Below are positions 24,949 to 33,875 of a stretch of DNA of 64,000 nt, piece by piece. The number at the start of each line of letters is the position of its first letter. Within the stretch, counting starts at the first letter, position 1. This DNA comes from Bifidobacterium pullorum subsp. saeculare (lineage in GTDB: Bacteria > Actinomycetota > Actinomycetes > Actinomycetales > Bifidobacteriaceae). Location: contig NZ_JACLYU010000003.1 of assembly GCF_016899725.1 (NCBI RefSeq), positions 1 to 64,000 on the forward strand, read 5' to 3'. The position numbers and the translations under genes were made by a program. The notes below the pieces were generated by a model. The model was given only the letters and a program-made list of their open reading frames with translations, did not search any database and was not told the DNA's origin.

Positions 24949-26430
24949 TCAGTCGGTGCCGTCCACCGGATGCTGGCGCTCCCGGCAGGTCTGGCCCAGC
25001 CTGCGCGACAGGCGCACCGGGTCGAGCAGCCGGTCCAGCTCCGCGGCCGGCAGGTCCGTGCGTTCGCCGGCGACCTCGCGCACGGTGCGGCCGGTGGCCA
25101 CCGCCTCGGCGGCGATGGCGCTGGCGGCCTCGTAGCCGATCGCATCGTTGAGCGCCGCGGAGATGGCGGGGGAGCGCAGCGCATGCTCGCGCCCCGTCTC
25201 CTTGTCCACGCTGATCGCCTCGATGCAGTTGACGCGCAGCATGTCCATCGCGTTGGTCATGAGCCACATGCCCGTGAGGATCTGGTGGACGATGATCGGG
25301 TCGAAGGCGTTGAGCTGCAGCTGGCCCTCGGCGGCCGCCCAGTTGACGGTCACGTCCATGCCGAAGATCGTGAAGCAGCACTGGTCCACGCATTCGGGGA
25401 TCACCGGGTTCACCTTTGCCGGCATGATGCTGGAGCCCGCCTGGCGTGCGGGAAGCCTCAGGTCGCCGAAGCCGGCGCGCGGCCCGGAGTTGAGCAGCCG
25501 CAGGTCGTCGGCCAGCTTCTTCAGATGGATGGCGAGGTTCTTCATCGTGGCGCTGGCGGCGATGTAGGCGCTCATGTCGGTCATCGCGGCCAGCGGGTCC
25601 GGCGCGATGGTGACGGGCAGTCCGGTGATCGCCTTGAGTTGGGCGGCGGCGGCCTTGCGGAAGCGCAGGTCGGCGCAGATGCCGGTGCCGATGGCCGTGG
25701 CGCCCAAGTTGAGCACGCACAGGTCGGGAATCAGCGCGTCCATCGCCGCCATGTCTATCTTGAGGAAGCTGGCGAAGGCGTGGAACTCCTGGCCGAAGGT
25801 CATCGGCACCGCGTCCTGCAGCTGCGTGCGGCCGAGCTTGATGTCGTTCTCATGCCGGTCGGCCAGGCCGTGCAGCGCCCGGCGCAGCCGGTCGGTCGAC
25901 TGGCGCAACGGTTCGAGCGAGCGCACGATGGCGAGCTTGCAGGCCGCCGGATACGTGTCGTTCGTGGACTGCGAATGGTTCACCGTGTCGTTGGGGTGGA
26001 TGTACGTGTAGTCGCCGCGGGCCCGGCCCGCCAGCTCCAGCGCGCGGTTGGCGATGACCTCGTTCATGTTCATGTTCGCCGAGGTGCCAGCCCCGCCCTG
26101 GAGCACGTCCACCGGGAATTGGTCGGCCAGCCCGCCGCCCTCGATGTCCCGGCACGCCCGCTCGATGAGCTCGGCCTTGTGCGCGTCGACGAGGCCGAGC
26201 TCGGCGTTCGCGGCGGCGCAGGCGCGCTTGACCGTCGCATACGAGCGGATGAGCGTGGGGTGGTCGCCGTCGGTGACCCCGGAGACGGGGAAGTTGCCGA
26301 TGGCGCGCTGCGTGTGGATGCCCCAGTAGGCGTCGGCCGGCACCTCGAGGGAGCCGATGCAGTCGTGTTCGAGCCGGGTGGCCGGCGAGGACGCCGCGGC
26401 GGTGCGGGCCGTGTGCATGGTGTCGTTCAT
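24949..26430 (-). CDS. aspA: Aspartate ammonia-lyase
   Basis: A 493-residue enzyme of the fumarase/aspartase superfamily that converts aspartate to fumarate and ammonia. The family signature GSSIMPAKVNP is present, as are GGAGTSANMNMNEVIANRA, NHSQSTNDTYP and GRTQLQDAVPMTFGQEF. The chain is about 20 residues longer than the E. coli enzyme, mainly at the N-terminus. The nearby OFA-type carrier is divergent, and a long inverted repeat lies between them. Aspartase and fumarase share folds, but the sequence motifs favour aspartase. Confidence 0.92.
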   Translation of the reverse strand: MNDTMHTARTAAASSPATRLEHDCIGSLEVPADAYWGIHTQRAIGNFPVSGVTDGDHPTLIRSYATVKRACAAANAELGLVDAHKAELIERACRDIEGGGLADQFPVDVLQGGAGTSANMNMNEVIANRALELAGRARGDYTYIHPNDTVNHSQSTNDTYPAACKLAIVRSLEPLRQSTDRLRRALHGLADRHENDIKLGRTQLQDAVPMTFGQEFHAFASFLKIDMAAMDALIPDLCVLNLGATAIGTGICADLRFRKAAAAQLKAITGLPVTIAPDPLAAMTDMSAYIAASATMKNLAIHLKKLADDLRLLNSGPRAGFGDLRLPARQAGSSIMPAKVNPVIPECVDQCCFTIFGMDVTVNWAAAEGQLQLNAFDPIIVHQILTGMWLMTNAMDMLRVNCIEAISVDKETGREHALRSPAISAALNDAIGYEAASAIAAEAVATGRTVREVAGERTDLPAAELDRLLDPVRLSRRLGQTCRERQHPVDGTD

Positions 26431-26491
26431 GCCTCCATCATCGCCCCTCGACGCCGGAACACGCCATGGGTCGCGGCGGCTTCGTGGCGGA

Positions 26492-26534
26492 TCTCACATG
26501 GCCGGCCATAACCTCCCCCTATGGCCATGTGAGA
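26492..26534. promoter_or_regulatory. Long inverted repeat between aspA and the OFA carrier
   Basis: TCTCACATGGCC (26492-26503) and GGCCATGTGAGA (26523-26534) are a perfect 12-bp pair 19 bases apart. Inside it sits a second palindrome, ATGGCCGGCCAT (26498-26509). Placed about 60 bases from the aspA start, it may bind a regulator of aspA or both genes. The rest of the 365-base gap holds the 26716 palindrome and no gene. Confidence 0.55.
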
Positions 26535-26715
26535 TGGCTCATATTCCCGGGAGTGTCATCCAACCGGCGCCGCCGGTGCGGATGGAGGCGTATGGCGGCG
26601 TCCCGCGGACCCGGGAACGCCATGCGCCGCAACGGTTCCGAGCCGGTCGTCCCATGCCGCGGCCCGCGGTGCGCGCCGGCAGTCGCTGCGGCGGCGCGGG
26701 CGGGCGCGTCCCCTG

Positions 26716-26730
26716 ACAACGTTACGTTGT
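26716..26730. promoter_or_regulatory. Palindrome ACAACGT-T-ACGTTGT
   Basis: A perfect 7-bp inverted repeat with one central base, 65 bases upstream of the OFA carrier start and overlapping a likely promoter position. It looks like a LacI- or TetR-class operator, which is inference. Confidence 0.45.
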
Positions 26731-26795
26731 GCGTGTTCGATTCCGGCATGTCCGCCATGCCGGACGTCATCGACTGCGGGAAGGGGAACCGAAGC

Positions 26796-28118
26796 ATGAC
26801 CATCACGACGCGCATCGCCATCGCCGCACAGGCCCGCGCCACGCGCTCCGCACGGGGGAGGTGGGCGCATGCCGTGGCGCCCGCCCTGCTCATCCACGTC
26901 TCCATCGGCACCGTGTACTGCTGGAGCGTGTTCAAGCAGGACATCGCCAACGCCATGCAGGTGCCGGCCGGCACGGTGGAGTGGGCGTTCTCGCTCGCCA
27001 TCTTCTTCCTGGGCATGTCCGCCGCCTGCCTGGGCCCGCTGGTGGAGCGGGACATCCGCAAATCCGCACTGATCTCCGCCATCTGCTTCGTCGTCGGCTT
27101 CGCCGGCACCGGCGCGAGCATCGCCGCCGGCTGGCTGCCGGGCGTGTTCCTGTGCTACGGGGCGGTCATGGGCGTGGGACTCGGCATCGGGTACCTGACG
27201 CCGGTGAAGAACCTCATGCTCTGGTTCGCCGACAACAAGGGCCTGGCTACCGGCATCGCCGTCGCCGGCTTCGGCCTGGCCAAGGCCATCGCTAGCCCGG
27301 TCATGCAATGGCTCATCGACACGGTGGGGCTGACCGGCATGTTCCTGACGTTGTCTGCGGTGTACGCGGTGATGATGCTGCTCGGCTTCGCGCTCATCCG
27401 CCGTCCCGACGGCTACGTGTACCATCCCGAGGCGCGGATCCGCCGCCGCACCGTGGTGACAAGGCCTCTGTTCTGGGCCATCTGGCTGGCCTTCTACCTC
27501 AATATCACCTGCGGCCTGGCGCTGATCAGCCAGGAGAAGGACATGCTGCACGACGTGCTGGCGTTGACGCCACGCTATGCGGGGCTCGACGCCATCCACC
27601 TGGCCGCCGCCACCGCCGGCGTCATTGCCACGGTGCTGGCCGCGGACGCCGTGTTCAACGCGGCCGGGCGCATCGGCTTCTCCACGCTGTCCGACCACTG
27701 CCGCCGCCGCGAGACCGCCTATGTGACGATCTTCGCCCTGTCCATCGCCGTGTGCATGGCCGTCGCCGCCACGGGCGCCATTGCCCACGGTGCGCTGTGG
27801 CTGGTGCTCGCCATGCTGTTCCTTGTCAACGCCGGCTACGGCGGCGGCTTCTCCACGCTGCCGGTGCTGCTCGAACAGCATTTCGGCATGAGCTCCGTCT
27901 CCGCCGTGCATGGCCTGGCCCTGAGCGCCTGGGCCATGGCCGGCCTGTCCGGCAACCAGCTGGCCTCCTTCGTGGTGAGCCACGCCGCCGACCCTTCGCA
28001 GCGCTATGCCGCGCTCATCCCGGTGCTGGCCGTGCTCTACGCGGTGGCCTTGGCCGCCGTCCTGGCGGTGGTGCGCGCCGGGCGCAGACGGCCCTCCGCG
28101 TCGAAGCAGGTGCGGTAG
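26796..28118 (+). CDS. MFS carrier, OFA (oxalate/formate antiporter) family
   Basis: A 440-residue, 12-helix protein of the OFA group. It starts with a basic segment then LLIHVSIGTVYCWSVFKQ, and has LGIGYLTPVKNLMLWFADNKGLATGIAVAGFG and GYGGGFSTLPVLL, all typical of this group. Substrates in relatives are oxalate, formate, lactate or other monocarboxylates; here unknown. GGGAAGGGG upstream supports the start. The last 82 bases overlap the convergent permease gene, an unusually long overlap. Divergent aspA could link it to dicarboxylate or amino acid metabolism. Confidence 0.88.
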   Translation: MTITTRIAIAAQARATRSARGRWAHAVAPALLIHVSIGTVYCWSVFKQDIANAMQVPAGTVEWAFSLAIFFLGMSAACLGPLVERDIRKSALISAICFVVGFAGTGASIAAGWLPGVFLCYGAVMGVGLGIGYLTPVKNLMLWFADNKGLATGIAVAGFGLAKAIASPVMQWLIDTVGLTGMFLTLSAVYAVMMLLGFALIRRPDGYVYHPEARIRRRTVVTRPLFWAIWLAFYLNITCGLALISQEKDMLHDVLALTPRYAGLDAIHLAAATAGVIATVLAADAVFNAAGRIGFSTLSDHCRRRETAYVTIFALSIAVCMAVAATGAIAHGALWLVLAMLFLVNAGYGGGFSTLPVLLEQHFGMSSVSAVHGLALSAWAMAGLSGNQLASFVVSHAADPSQRYAALIPVLAVLYAVALAAVLAVVRAGRRRPSASKQVR

Positions 28119-28855
28119 ACGCACAGCATGATGAGTCCGTCCGCCAGGAGCGTGAGCGCGGCGATGGCCGCCAGGATGACGAACTGGTACTTCGCCGCGC
28201 CCAGCGGGTCGCCGCCCGCGATCACCTGGCCGGCCATCATGCCGGGGATCGTGACGATGCCCGCCGAGGCCAGCGAGGCCGTCGTCGGCGTCAATCCCAG
28301 CCGGATCGAGGAGACGACGGACGGCTTGGCCGCCTCCCATGGCGAGGCGCCGAGCGCCAGCAGCGTGCCGATCTCGTCGCGCCGCTCCTGCATCGACTCG
28401 AAGAAACGGCTCAGCCCCACGGCCAGGGCGGATACGGTGTTGCCCAGCAGCATGCCGGCCAGCGGCACCACCAGCTGCGGCGCATACCACGGGGTCGGGC
28501 GGACGATGAGCCCGGTCACCACGGTGAGCATGAGCAGCAGCGTGACCGCCAGGCTCAGCAGCACCGGTCCGGCCAGGCCGCGTGGCACGCCCTTGGCGCG
28601 GGAGAGCGTGATCTGCACGCCGGCCACGAGCATGACGGCGAGCAGCGCCACCACCAGCCACGGGTCGCCGGCGTGGATCACGAACCCCATGACCAGGCCC
28701 ATCGCGCACAGCTGCAGCAGGGCGCGGCACGCCGACCACAGCAGCGACCGGCCGATGCCGAGCCGCATGAGCCCGGAGACGCCGGCCGCCAGGGCGACCA
28801 TGAGCAGTGCCGCGAGCAGACCCCAGACGTCGATTGGATAAGCGTTGCCGGTCAT
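28037..28855 (-). CDS. FetB/YbbM-like ABC transporter permease (UPF0014)
   Basis: A 272-residue membrane protein with about seven helices. LGIGRSLLWSACRALLQLCAMG, the internal VPLAGMLLGNTVSALAVGLSRFFES, and TIPGMMAGQVIAGGDPLGAAKYQFVIL are hallmarks of the FetB family, permease of an iron exporter in E. coli. It overlaps the upstream ATPase gene by 4 bases (ATGA). The C-terminal tail of about 25 residues overlaps the convergent OFA gene. Confidence 0.87.
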   Translation of the reverse strand: MTGNAYPIDVWGLLAALLMVALAAGVSGLMRLGIGRSLLWSACRALLQLCAMGLVMGFVIHAGDPWLVVALLAVMLVAGVQITLSRAKGVPRGLAGPVLLSLAVTLLLMLTVVTGLIVRPTPWYAPQLVVPLAGMLLGNTVSALAVGLSRFFESMQERRDEIGTLLALGASPWEAAKPSVVSSIRLGLTPTTASLASAGIVTIPGMMAGQVIAGGDPLGAAKYQFVILAAIAALTLLADGLIMLCVYRTCFDAEGRLRPARTTARTAAKATA

Positions 28856-29574
28856 CGTGCTTCCTCCTCGTGCTGTGGGGCGTCGATCCGGGAGATGTCG
28901 GTGAGCTGGCCTCTGTCCAGCCGGAGGATGCGCGAGGCGCGGCCGTCCGGCGCGCGGTGCCGGATGCGCACGACGGCAAGGCCGGCATCGCGGACGGTCC
29001 GGGCGAGCAGGTCGGCGACGAGTCGCGCGTTGTCGTCGTCCAGCCCCGCGTCCACCTCGTCGGCGAGCAGCACCAGTGGGCCGGACAGCAGGGCGCGCGC
29101 CAGCGACACGCGGGCCGCCTGCCCGCCGGACAGGTCGTGCGGGGCGCGCTCCAGCTCCACATCCGCGCATCCCATCGCATCCAGCATGGCGCGGACAGCC
29201 CCGTCCGACGGCGGGGCACCGGCGTCTGGAGCGTCCCGCCGCACCGCAAGCGTCCACGGCAGACGGACGGCCTGCGCGACCGTGGTACCGATCAGCGACG
29301 GCCGCTGCGGCACATACGCCACCAGCCGGCGCCACTGCTGCGGCGTGAGCGATGCGGCGTCACGGCCGTCGAGCGTCAGCGTTTCGGACGCATACGGGTT
29401 GAGCCGGGCGAACGCGGTGAGCAGACTGCTTTTGCCCGACCCGGACGGACCGGTCACATCCACGATCTCGCCGGCGTCGAGGGCGAACGACACTCCGTCG
29501 AAGACGACATGCTCCCCGCCGCCGGGCGCGGGAATCGCGCAGCGGATGTCACGGGCAGTGAACAGAGGTGTCAT
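28852..29574 (-). CDS. FetA/YbbL-like ABC transporter ATP-binding protein
   Basis: A 240-residue ABC ATPase. Walker A is GPSGSGKSS, the Q-loop is in YVPQRP, the signature is LSGGQAARVSLARALL, and the Walker B region reads LVLLADEVDAGLD, with the catalytic glutamate kept though the usual DEP is ADEV. It drives the FetB-like permease, the gene of which follows with a 4-base overlap. Iron export and oxidative-stress protection are the E. coli role; here this is inferred from family. Start MTPLFTARD. Confidence 0.88.
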   Translation of the reverse strand: MTPLFTARDIRCAIPAPGGGEHVVFDGVSFALDAGEIVDVTGPSGSGKSSLLTAFARLNPYASETLTLDGRDAASLTPQQWRRLVAYVPQRPSLIGTTVAQAVRLPWTLAVRRDAPDAGAPPSDGAVRAMLDAMGCADVELERAPHDLSGGQAARVSLARALLSGPLVLLADEVDAGLDDDNARLVADLLARTVRDAGLAVVRIRHRAPDGRASRILRLDRGQLTDISRIDAPQHEEEAR

Positions 29575-29707
29575 GCTTGACAAGGCTAGTTCCGGGAGGC
29601 CCCATAGGCTGCCCATGCGACGCCGTAGACTGGACGTCACCGGTCGTCCTGCCGCTCCCGCGATCATGCCGGGGCGGATGGGCCGGAACCGGCGGAGGAG
29701 GAAGGGT

Positions 29708-30736
29708 ATGGCAGAGCAACCGGCGCTGTCGCTCGATGGAGCGACCAAGGACTACGGGCACGGGCGCGGCGTCTTCGACGAACAACTCGACGTGGACCAG
29801 GGCAGTGTCGTCGGCTTTCTTGGCGCGAATGGCGCCGGCAAGACCGTCACGATGCGCATGCTCATGGGATTCATTCGCCCCGATAGGGGCGCTGCATGCA
29901 TCGCCGGACTCGACTGTTTCCGTGACCGTGCTGCCGTTCAGACACGCGTCGGCTACCTGCCCGGCGAAGTCTCCTGCCCCACGGATATGACCGGCATCGC
30001 CTTCCTGAACTTCATGACCGCTCTCCGAGCGGACGGAGCCCACGTCGCCCATGGACGGCGCGCCGTGGAGGCCCGGATGGGCGAACTCATCGACCGGTTC
30101 GACCTCGACCCCTCCGCACGCATCGGGCGCATGTCCAAGGGCACCAGGCAGAAGGTCGCCATCGTCGCCGCATTCATGGGATCCCCGGACGTGCTGCTGC
30201 TCGACGAACCCACCAGCGGGCTCGACCCGCTCATGCAGGAGCGCTTCGTAGAACTGGTGCGTGAGGAACGGGCCCGTGGCGCCACCGTATTCCTCTCCTC
30301 CCACATGTTCCCCGAGGTGGAACGCACCTGTGACCGCGTCGCCTTCCTCAAGGCCGGCCACATCGTCGGCGTGGAGGACATGGCCGCCGTGCGCGCCGCC
30401 CGCGCCCGCACCTTCCTCATCACGTTCGCGGATGCGGCCGAGGCCGGTCGCTACCGCGCCGCCCACCCGGAGGCGACCGTTCCTGCAGCAGAGGGAACGG
30501 GCCGGGAGATCGTCACTTCCCACGATGTCGCTGCGAATATGTCGCTGACCGTGCGCGTTTCCGGAACGGTCAGCGGTTTCGTGAAGGATCTGGCTGAATA
30601 CCGCGTCGCCGACCTCGCCTCCCGGGAACAGAGTCTGGAAGACATGTTCCTTCATCTCTACGGTGACAGGGAAACGGGCGGTGGGGGAACAAACGGCATG
30701 ACAGGCGCTCTGACCGGAAAGGAGGACGCGCGATGA
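29708..30736 (+). CDS. ABC transporter ATP-binding protein (drug/polyketide-exporter type)
   Basis: A 342-residue ATPase. Walker A GANGAGKT, signature MSKGTRQKVAIVAAF (LSGG replaced by MSKG), Walker B VLLLDEPTSGLD, then the H-loop in FLSSHMF. After the nucleotide-binding domain, a 100-residue C-terminal domain ends with SLEDMFLHLYG, as in DrrA-like exporters. GGAGGAGGAAGG precedes the ATG. It overlaps the permease gene by 4 bases, so the two form a heterodimeric or 2+2 exporter; substrate unknown. Confidence 0.9.
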   Translation: MAEQPALSLDGATKDYGHGRGVFDEQLDVDQGSVVGFLGANGAGKTVTMRMLMGFIRPDRGAACIAGLDCFRDRAAVQTRVGYLPGEVSCPTDMTGIAFLNFMTALRADGAHVAHGRRAVEARMGELIDRFDLDPSARIGRMSKGTRQKVAIVAAFMGSPDVLLLDEPTSGLDPLMQERFVELVREERARGATVFLSSHMFPEVERTCDRVAFLKAGHIVGVEDMAAVRAARARTFLITFADAAEAGRYRAAHPEATVPAAEGTGREIVTSHDVAANMSLTVRVSGTVSGFVKDLAEYRVADLASREQSLEDMFLHLYGDRETGGGGTNGMTGALTGKEDAR

Positions 30737-31530
30737 TCGCCGCACTGTACGCCAGGGGAGCGAAGACGAGCCTCATCCCCACCGTCATCATCGCCGCCGT
30801 GCTCGCCATGTACACCACGCTCATCACCGCGCTCTACGATCCGGACGCCTCCGCCGCGCTCGACGCGATGATGAAGACCATGCCCGGTCTGTTCGACGCC
30901 TTCGGCATGGGCGACGACACGACCACGCTGATGGGCTTCCTGCTCAACTACCTCTACGGGTTCCTGTATGTGCTGTTCCCGCTCGTGCTCATCCTGCTGC
31001 TCGTCCATCGGCTTGTGATCCGCCCGATCGACCGTGGCTCGATGGCCTACCTGCTCGCCTCGCCGCACCGGCGCGGCGCCGTCGTCGGCACGCTTGCGGC
31101 AGTCATGCTCACCATGCTCGCCGCGCTGATGGTGTTCCTCACCGTCCTGGAATTCGGAACGGCCGCCGTGCTGTTCCCCGACGAACAGCTGGGCATCGGG
31201 CTGCTGCGCGTCAACGCAGGACTGTCGGCCCTGTGGCTGTGCATGGCCGGACTGAGCCTGCTGTCCGCCTGCGCGTTCCGCGACGCGGCACCCGCCCTGT
31301 GGGCGGGCGGAGGGTTCGTGATCGTCGAATTCGTGGCGCAGATGGTCGCCCAGGCCGGTGACCGCTTCAAGGACATCCGCTACGCGACCTTCCTGACGCT
31401 GTTCGATCGCTACGGCCTGGCCGACGGCGACGGGACCGCCATCTGGCAGGCCGTGGCACTCGCCGTCGTCGGCGTCGCATCCCTTGCCGCCGCCATGACG
31501 GCATTCGTCCGTCGGGACCTCGAGGTGTGA
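30733..31530 (+). CDS. ABC-2-type transporter permease
   Basis: A 265-residue membrane protein with six predicted helices, the first at residues 13-35 (SLIPTVIIAAVLAMYTTLI). A long loop before helix 2 contains MMKTMPGLFDAFGM, and the central DRGSMAYLLASPHRR is the coupling-helix-like segment found in the permease partners of DrrA-type ATPases. Its start overlaps the ATPase stop (ATGA). The pair is followed directly by a convergent methyltransferase. Confidence 0.87.
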   Translation: MIAALYARGAKTSLIPTVIIAAVLAMYTTLITALYDPDASAALDAMMKTMPGLFDAFGMGDDTTTLMGFLLNYLYGFLYVLFPLVLILLLVHRLVIRPIDRGSMAYLLASPHRRGAVVGTLAAVMLTMLAALMVFLTVLEFGTAAVLFPDEQLGIGLLRVNAGLSALWLCMAGLSLLSACAFRDAAPALWAGGGFVIVEFVAQMVAQAGDRFKDIRYATFLTLFDRYGLADGDGTAIWQAVALAVVGVASLAAAMTAFVRRDLEV

Positions 31531-31557
31531 GCGGCGACGGTCGCGCTCACACCTCGC

Positions 31558-32358
31558 TCACATGGCGGCGAGGAAGAAGAAGCGGGGCATCGGCACCAGC
31601 ACCGTCCCGTTGGCATGCAGTGGATAGACCGCGCGCAGCCGGTCGACGAACGCCTGCTCGTACGCGGTTCTGAGGTCGTCGTCCGGCAGCTGCGCCAGGT
31701 AGGGGCGCATGCCGGTGCCACGGTACCACTCCACCACGCCCTCGTAGCCGTCGAGCGCATGCCAGTACGTCGTCTCCCACACCTGCGTGTGCCGGGCATG
31801 CGGCGCGACGAGGTCGTAGTAGGCGCCTACGTCGAACCGGTCGCCGCCCAGATGATGGTAGGGGCGCGCGCCGTGCTCGCCGATGTGCTCCGCGAACGGC
31901 GCCTCCACGGCCAGAGCGCGCATGATCCGATGCGCCGGCTGGTTGATTGTCTCGGTGAACTGGCAGGCGGCCACGCCTCCGGCGCGCACACGGCGCAGGA
32001 ATGCGGGGATCACGGACCGATGGTCCGGCACCCACTGCAGGCAGGCGTTCGAGAACACGACGTCGAAATCGTCCGGCAGCGCATCCAGATCCGTCGCATC
32101 CGCCACCTCGAAGTCGATGTCCGGATGCTGCGCGCGCGCCGCCTCCACCATCGACTCGGAGCTGTCGATGCCCAGGACCTCGGCCTTCGGGTAGCGGTCG
32201 CGCAGCAGCTGTGTGCTGTTGCCCGGGCCGCAGCCGATGTCGAGCACGCGGCGCACCGAGCCGTCGTCGGCGGGCAGCCGGCCGACTAGGTCGCGGCTCG
32301 GCTGCGTGCGCTGGTCGGAGAACTTGAGGTATTGCGTGGCGTCCCAGGTGAAATCCAT
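31558..32358 (-). CDS. SAM-dependent methyltransferase (trans-aconitate 2-methyltransferase type)
   Basis: A 266-residue class I methyltransferase. Motif I is VLDIGCGPGNS; LGIDSSESMVEAA, VADATDLDAL and FDVVFSNACLQWVPDH are the next motifs. The early YLKFSDQRTQPSRDLVGRL and the C-terminal ETTYWHALDGYEGVVEWYRGTGMRPYL match the trans-aconitate methyltransferase (Tam) group, which methylates a toxic isomer of aconitate. I chose ATG 32358, seven bases after a TAGCAT box; an ATG three codons earlier exists. Confidence 0.85.
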   Translation of the reverse strand: MDFTWDATQYLKFSDQRTQPSRDLVGRLPADDGSVRRVLDIGCGPGNSTQLLRDRYPKAEVLGIDSSESMVEAARAQHPDIDFEVADATDLDALPDDFDVVFSNACLQWVPDHRSVIPAFLRRVRAGGVAACQFTETINQPAHRIMRALAVEAPFAEHIGEHGARPYHHLGGDRFDVGAYYDLVAPHARHTQVWETTYWHALDGYEGVVEWYRGTGMRPYLAQLPDDDLRTAYEQAFVDRLRAVYPLHANGTVLVPMPRFFFLAAM

Positions 32359-32365
32359 ACGCGCC

Positions 32366-32371
32366 ATGCTA
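32366..32371 (-). promoter_or_regulatory. -10 box of the methyltransferase gene, leaderless
   Basis: TAGCAT on the minus strand ends seven bases before the chosen ATG. Confidence 0.45.
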
Positions 32372-32402
32372 CCCGGCCACGTTCCACCGGCTGTGCATGC
32401 TG

Positions 32403-32951
32403 CTAGCGTGCCGTGGTTCCGGGGCCGGGGCCGTCGATCGCCTCGAGGATCGGGGCGAGGTACGCCCGGTCGGTCCAGTCGCGGCTGCCGTCGCCCGCCG
32501 CCATCAGGGCCTTCTCCCAGGGCTCGTAGTCGGCCGGGTCCTTCTTGGCGACGCTGTTCCTCAGTAGGGTGCATAGGGTCCTGTCCGTGAAGGTCATCGC
32601 CGTCATGTCCCAGGCGCCGCGGCAGTAATACAGGGGCACGTCGGACAGCGCCCCCGTCATGTTGCGCTCCCGGATCTGCCGGAACGCGGACTCCTCGTAG
32701 GGGGAGACCCCGCAGCAGAAGGCGATGACCTTCCTGCCGCGCAGGTCGTCGATGTGCCTGCGCAGGAAGGACAGCCCGGAGATGCCGGAGGCGTATATCG
32801 CCCCTCCGAAGACGATCACCTCATGCCGTCGGACCTCGCGGATGTTCGTCTTCCTGACATCCACGCAGGGGAAGCCCATCTCCTCGGCGAGCCAGCCGGC
32901 GTACCGACGCGTGGCACCGTATTTCGACCGATACAGGATGATTCCGTCCAT
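32403..32951 (-). CDS. Flavodoxin-domain protein
   Basis: A 182-residue protein. The N-terminal YRSKYGATRRYAGWLAEEMG is an FMN phosphate-binding loop of the flavodoxin type found in HemG-like proteins, and VIVFGGAIYASGISG is the second flavin-contacting loop. It probably passes electrons using FMN; a protoporphyrinogen oxidase role (HemG) is possible but not supported by nearby haem genes. CAGGAGATATGCC gives a good ribosome site. Confidence 0.82.
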   Translation of the reverse strand: MDGIILYRSKYGATRRYAGWLAEEMGFPCVDVRKTNIREVRRHEVIVFGGAIYASGISGLSFLRRHIDDLRGRKVIAFCCGVSPYEESAFRQIRERNMTGALSDVPLYYCRGAWDMTAMTFTDRTLCTLLRNSVAKKDPADYEPWEKALMAAGDGSRDWTDRAYLAPILEAIDGPGPGTTAR

Positions 32952-33042
32952 GGCATATCTCCTGTGATGATGCGTGGCAGGCTTACACCATCAAACCTAG
33001 CACGCCGTCGCGCGGAGCGCCGGGTCCCAGCCATGCGGCCAT

Positions 33043-33149
33043 GCGGCAAACCGTACTCTTGCGAGGCTCCAGAGTACGGTTTGCCGCAGAGAGACGAGGC
33101 CCGTACGGCAAACCGTACGCTTGCGCACGGTCACAGTACGGTTTGCCGT
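33043..33149. repeat. Two tandem palindromic repeats
   Basis: Copy 1: GCGGCAAACCGTACTC (33043-33058) and its exact complement (33072-33087), 13-base loop. Copy 2: ACGGCAAACCGTAC (33105-33118) and its complement (33136-33149), 17-base loop. Both loops begin with (C)TTGCG. The shared core is CGGCAAACCGTAC. They lie in the 288-base gap between a divergent flavodoxin gene and the acetyltransferase gene, and look like a REP/BIME-type dispersed element or a double operator. Confidence 0.8.
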
Positions 33150-33239
33150 GTGTGGGGGCCCGGGGATGCCGTAGACTGCCGGGAGATGGCATGGCCGCCG
33201 CCGATGGTGGTGGTGGACGGATGACAAGGAGGTCCTGGC

Positions 33240-33875
33240 ATGACAGTGCCGCAGCGGGTGACGGACATGATGCGCTCCGGCGACATCTACCGGTGCGACG
33301 ACAGGGAGATGCTCGCCGCGCAGCGCGAGCAGATGGAACTGCTCTACGACTTCAACGCCACACGGCCCGGCGAGCAGTCCAAGAGGCTCGACCTGGCCCG
33401 GCGGCTGTTCGGCTCCTACGGCGAGGGCGCATGGCTGGAGCCTCCCGTCCATGCCAACTGGGGCTGCAACACGTATGTGGGCGACTATGTGTACGCCAAC
33501 TTCAACCTGACGCTTGTCGACGACGGCAAGGTCGAGATCGGCGCCCACACGATGATCGGGCCGAACGTCACGATCGTCACCACCGGCCATCCAATCCGCC
33601 CCGACCTGCGGCGCGACCCGGTCACCCAGTATTCGCTGCCGGTGACGATCGGGGAGAACGTGTGGATCGGCGCGAACGTGACGATCCTGCCCGGCGTGAC
33701 CATCGGGGACAACACGGTGGTCGGCGCCAACTCGCTGGTGTCGCATGACCTGCCGGCCGACGTCGTCGCCTATGGCACGCCATGCCGTGTGGCGCGGCCG
33801 ATCGGCGAGCACGACCGCGACTACTACTGGCGTGACCGGCGCATCCGGCCGCCCTTTGATTGGCCGGCGGCATAG
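33240..33875 (+). CDS. Sugar O-acetyltransferase (maltose/galactoside acetyltransferase type)
   Basis: A 211-residue left-handed beta-helix enzyme. An N-terminal helical Mac domain (MLAAQREQMELLYDFNATRP) precedes hexapeptide repeats from about residue 75 (CNTYVGDYVYANFN…IGAHTMIGPNVTI), with the catalytic histidine in VTTGHPI. It transfers acetyl from acetyl-CoA to a sugar hydroxyl. CAAGGAGG precedes the ATG; a TAGACT box lies further upstream. The tandem palindromes lie directly upstream. Confidence 0.9.
   Translation: MTVPQRVTDMMRSGDIYRCDDREMLAAQREQMELLYDFNATRPGEQSKRLDLARRLFGSYGEGAWLEPPVHANWGCNTYVGDYVYANFNLTLVDDGKVEIGAHTMIGPNVTIVTTGHPIRPDLRRDPVTQYSLPVTIGENVWIGANVTILPGVTIGDNTVVGANSLVSHDLPADVVAYGTPCRVARPIGEHDRDYYWRDRRIRPPFDWPAA

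Noticed and set aside
27308..29707. Long open frame upstream of the ABC ATPase start
   Set aside because: It covers the OFA and FetAB genes in another frame or antisense; only the part from 29708 has ABC motifs and a ribosome site.
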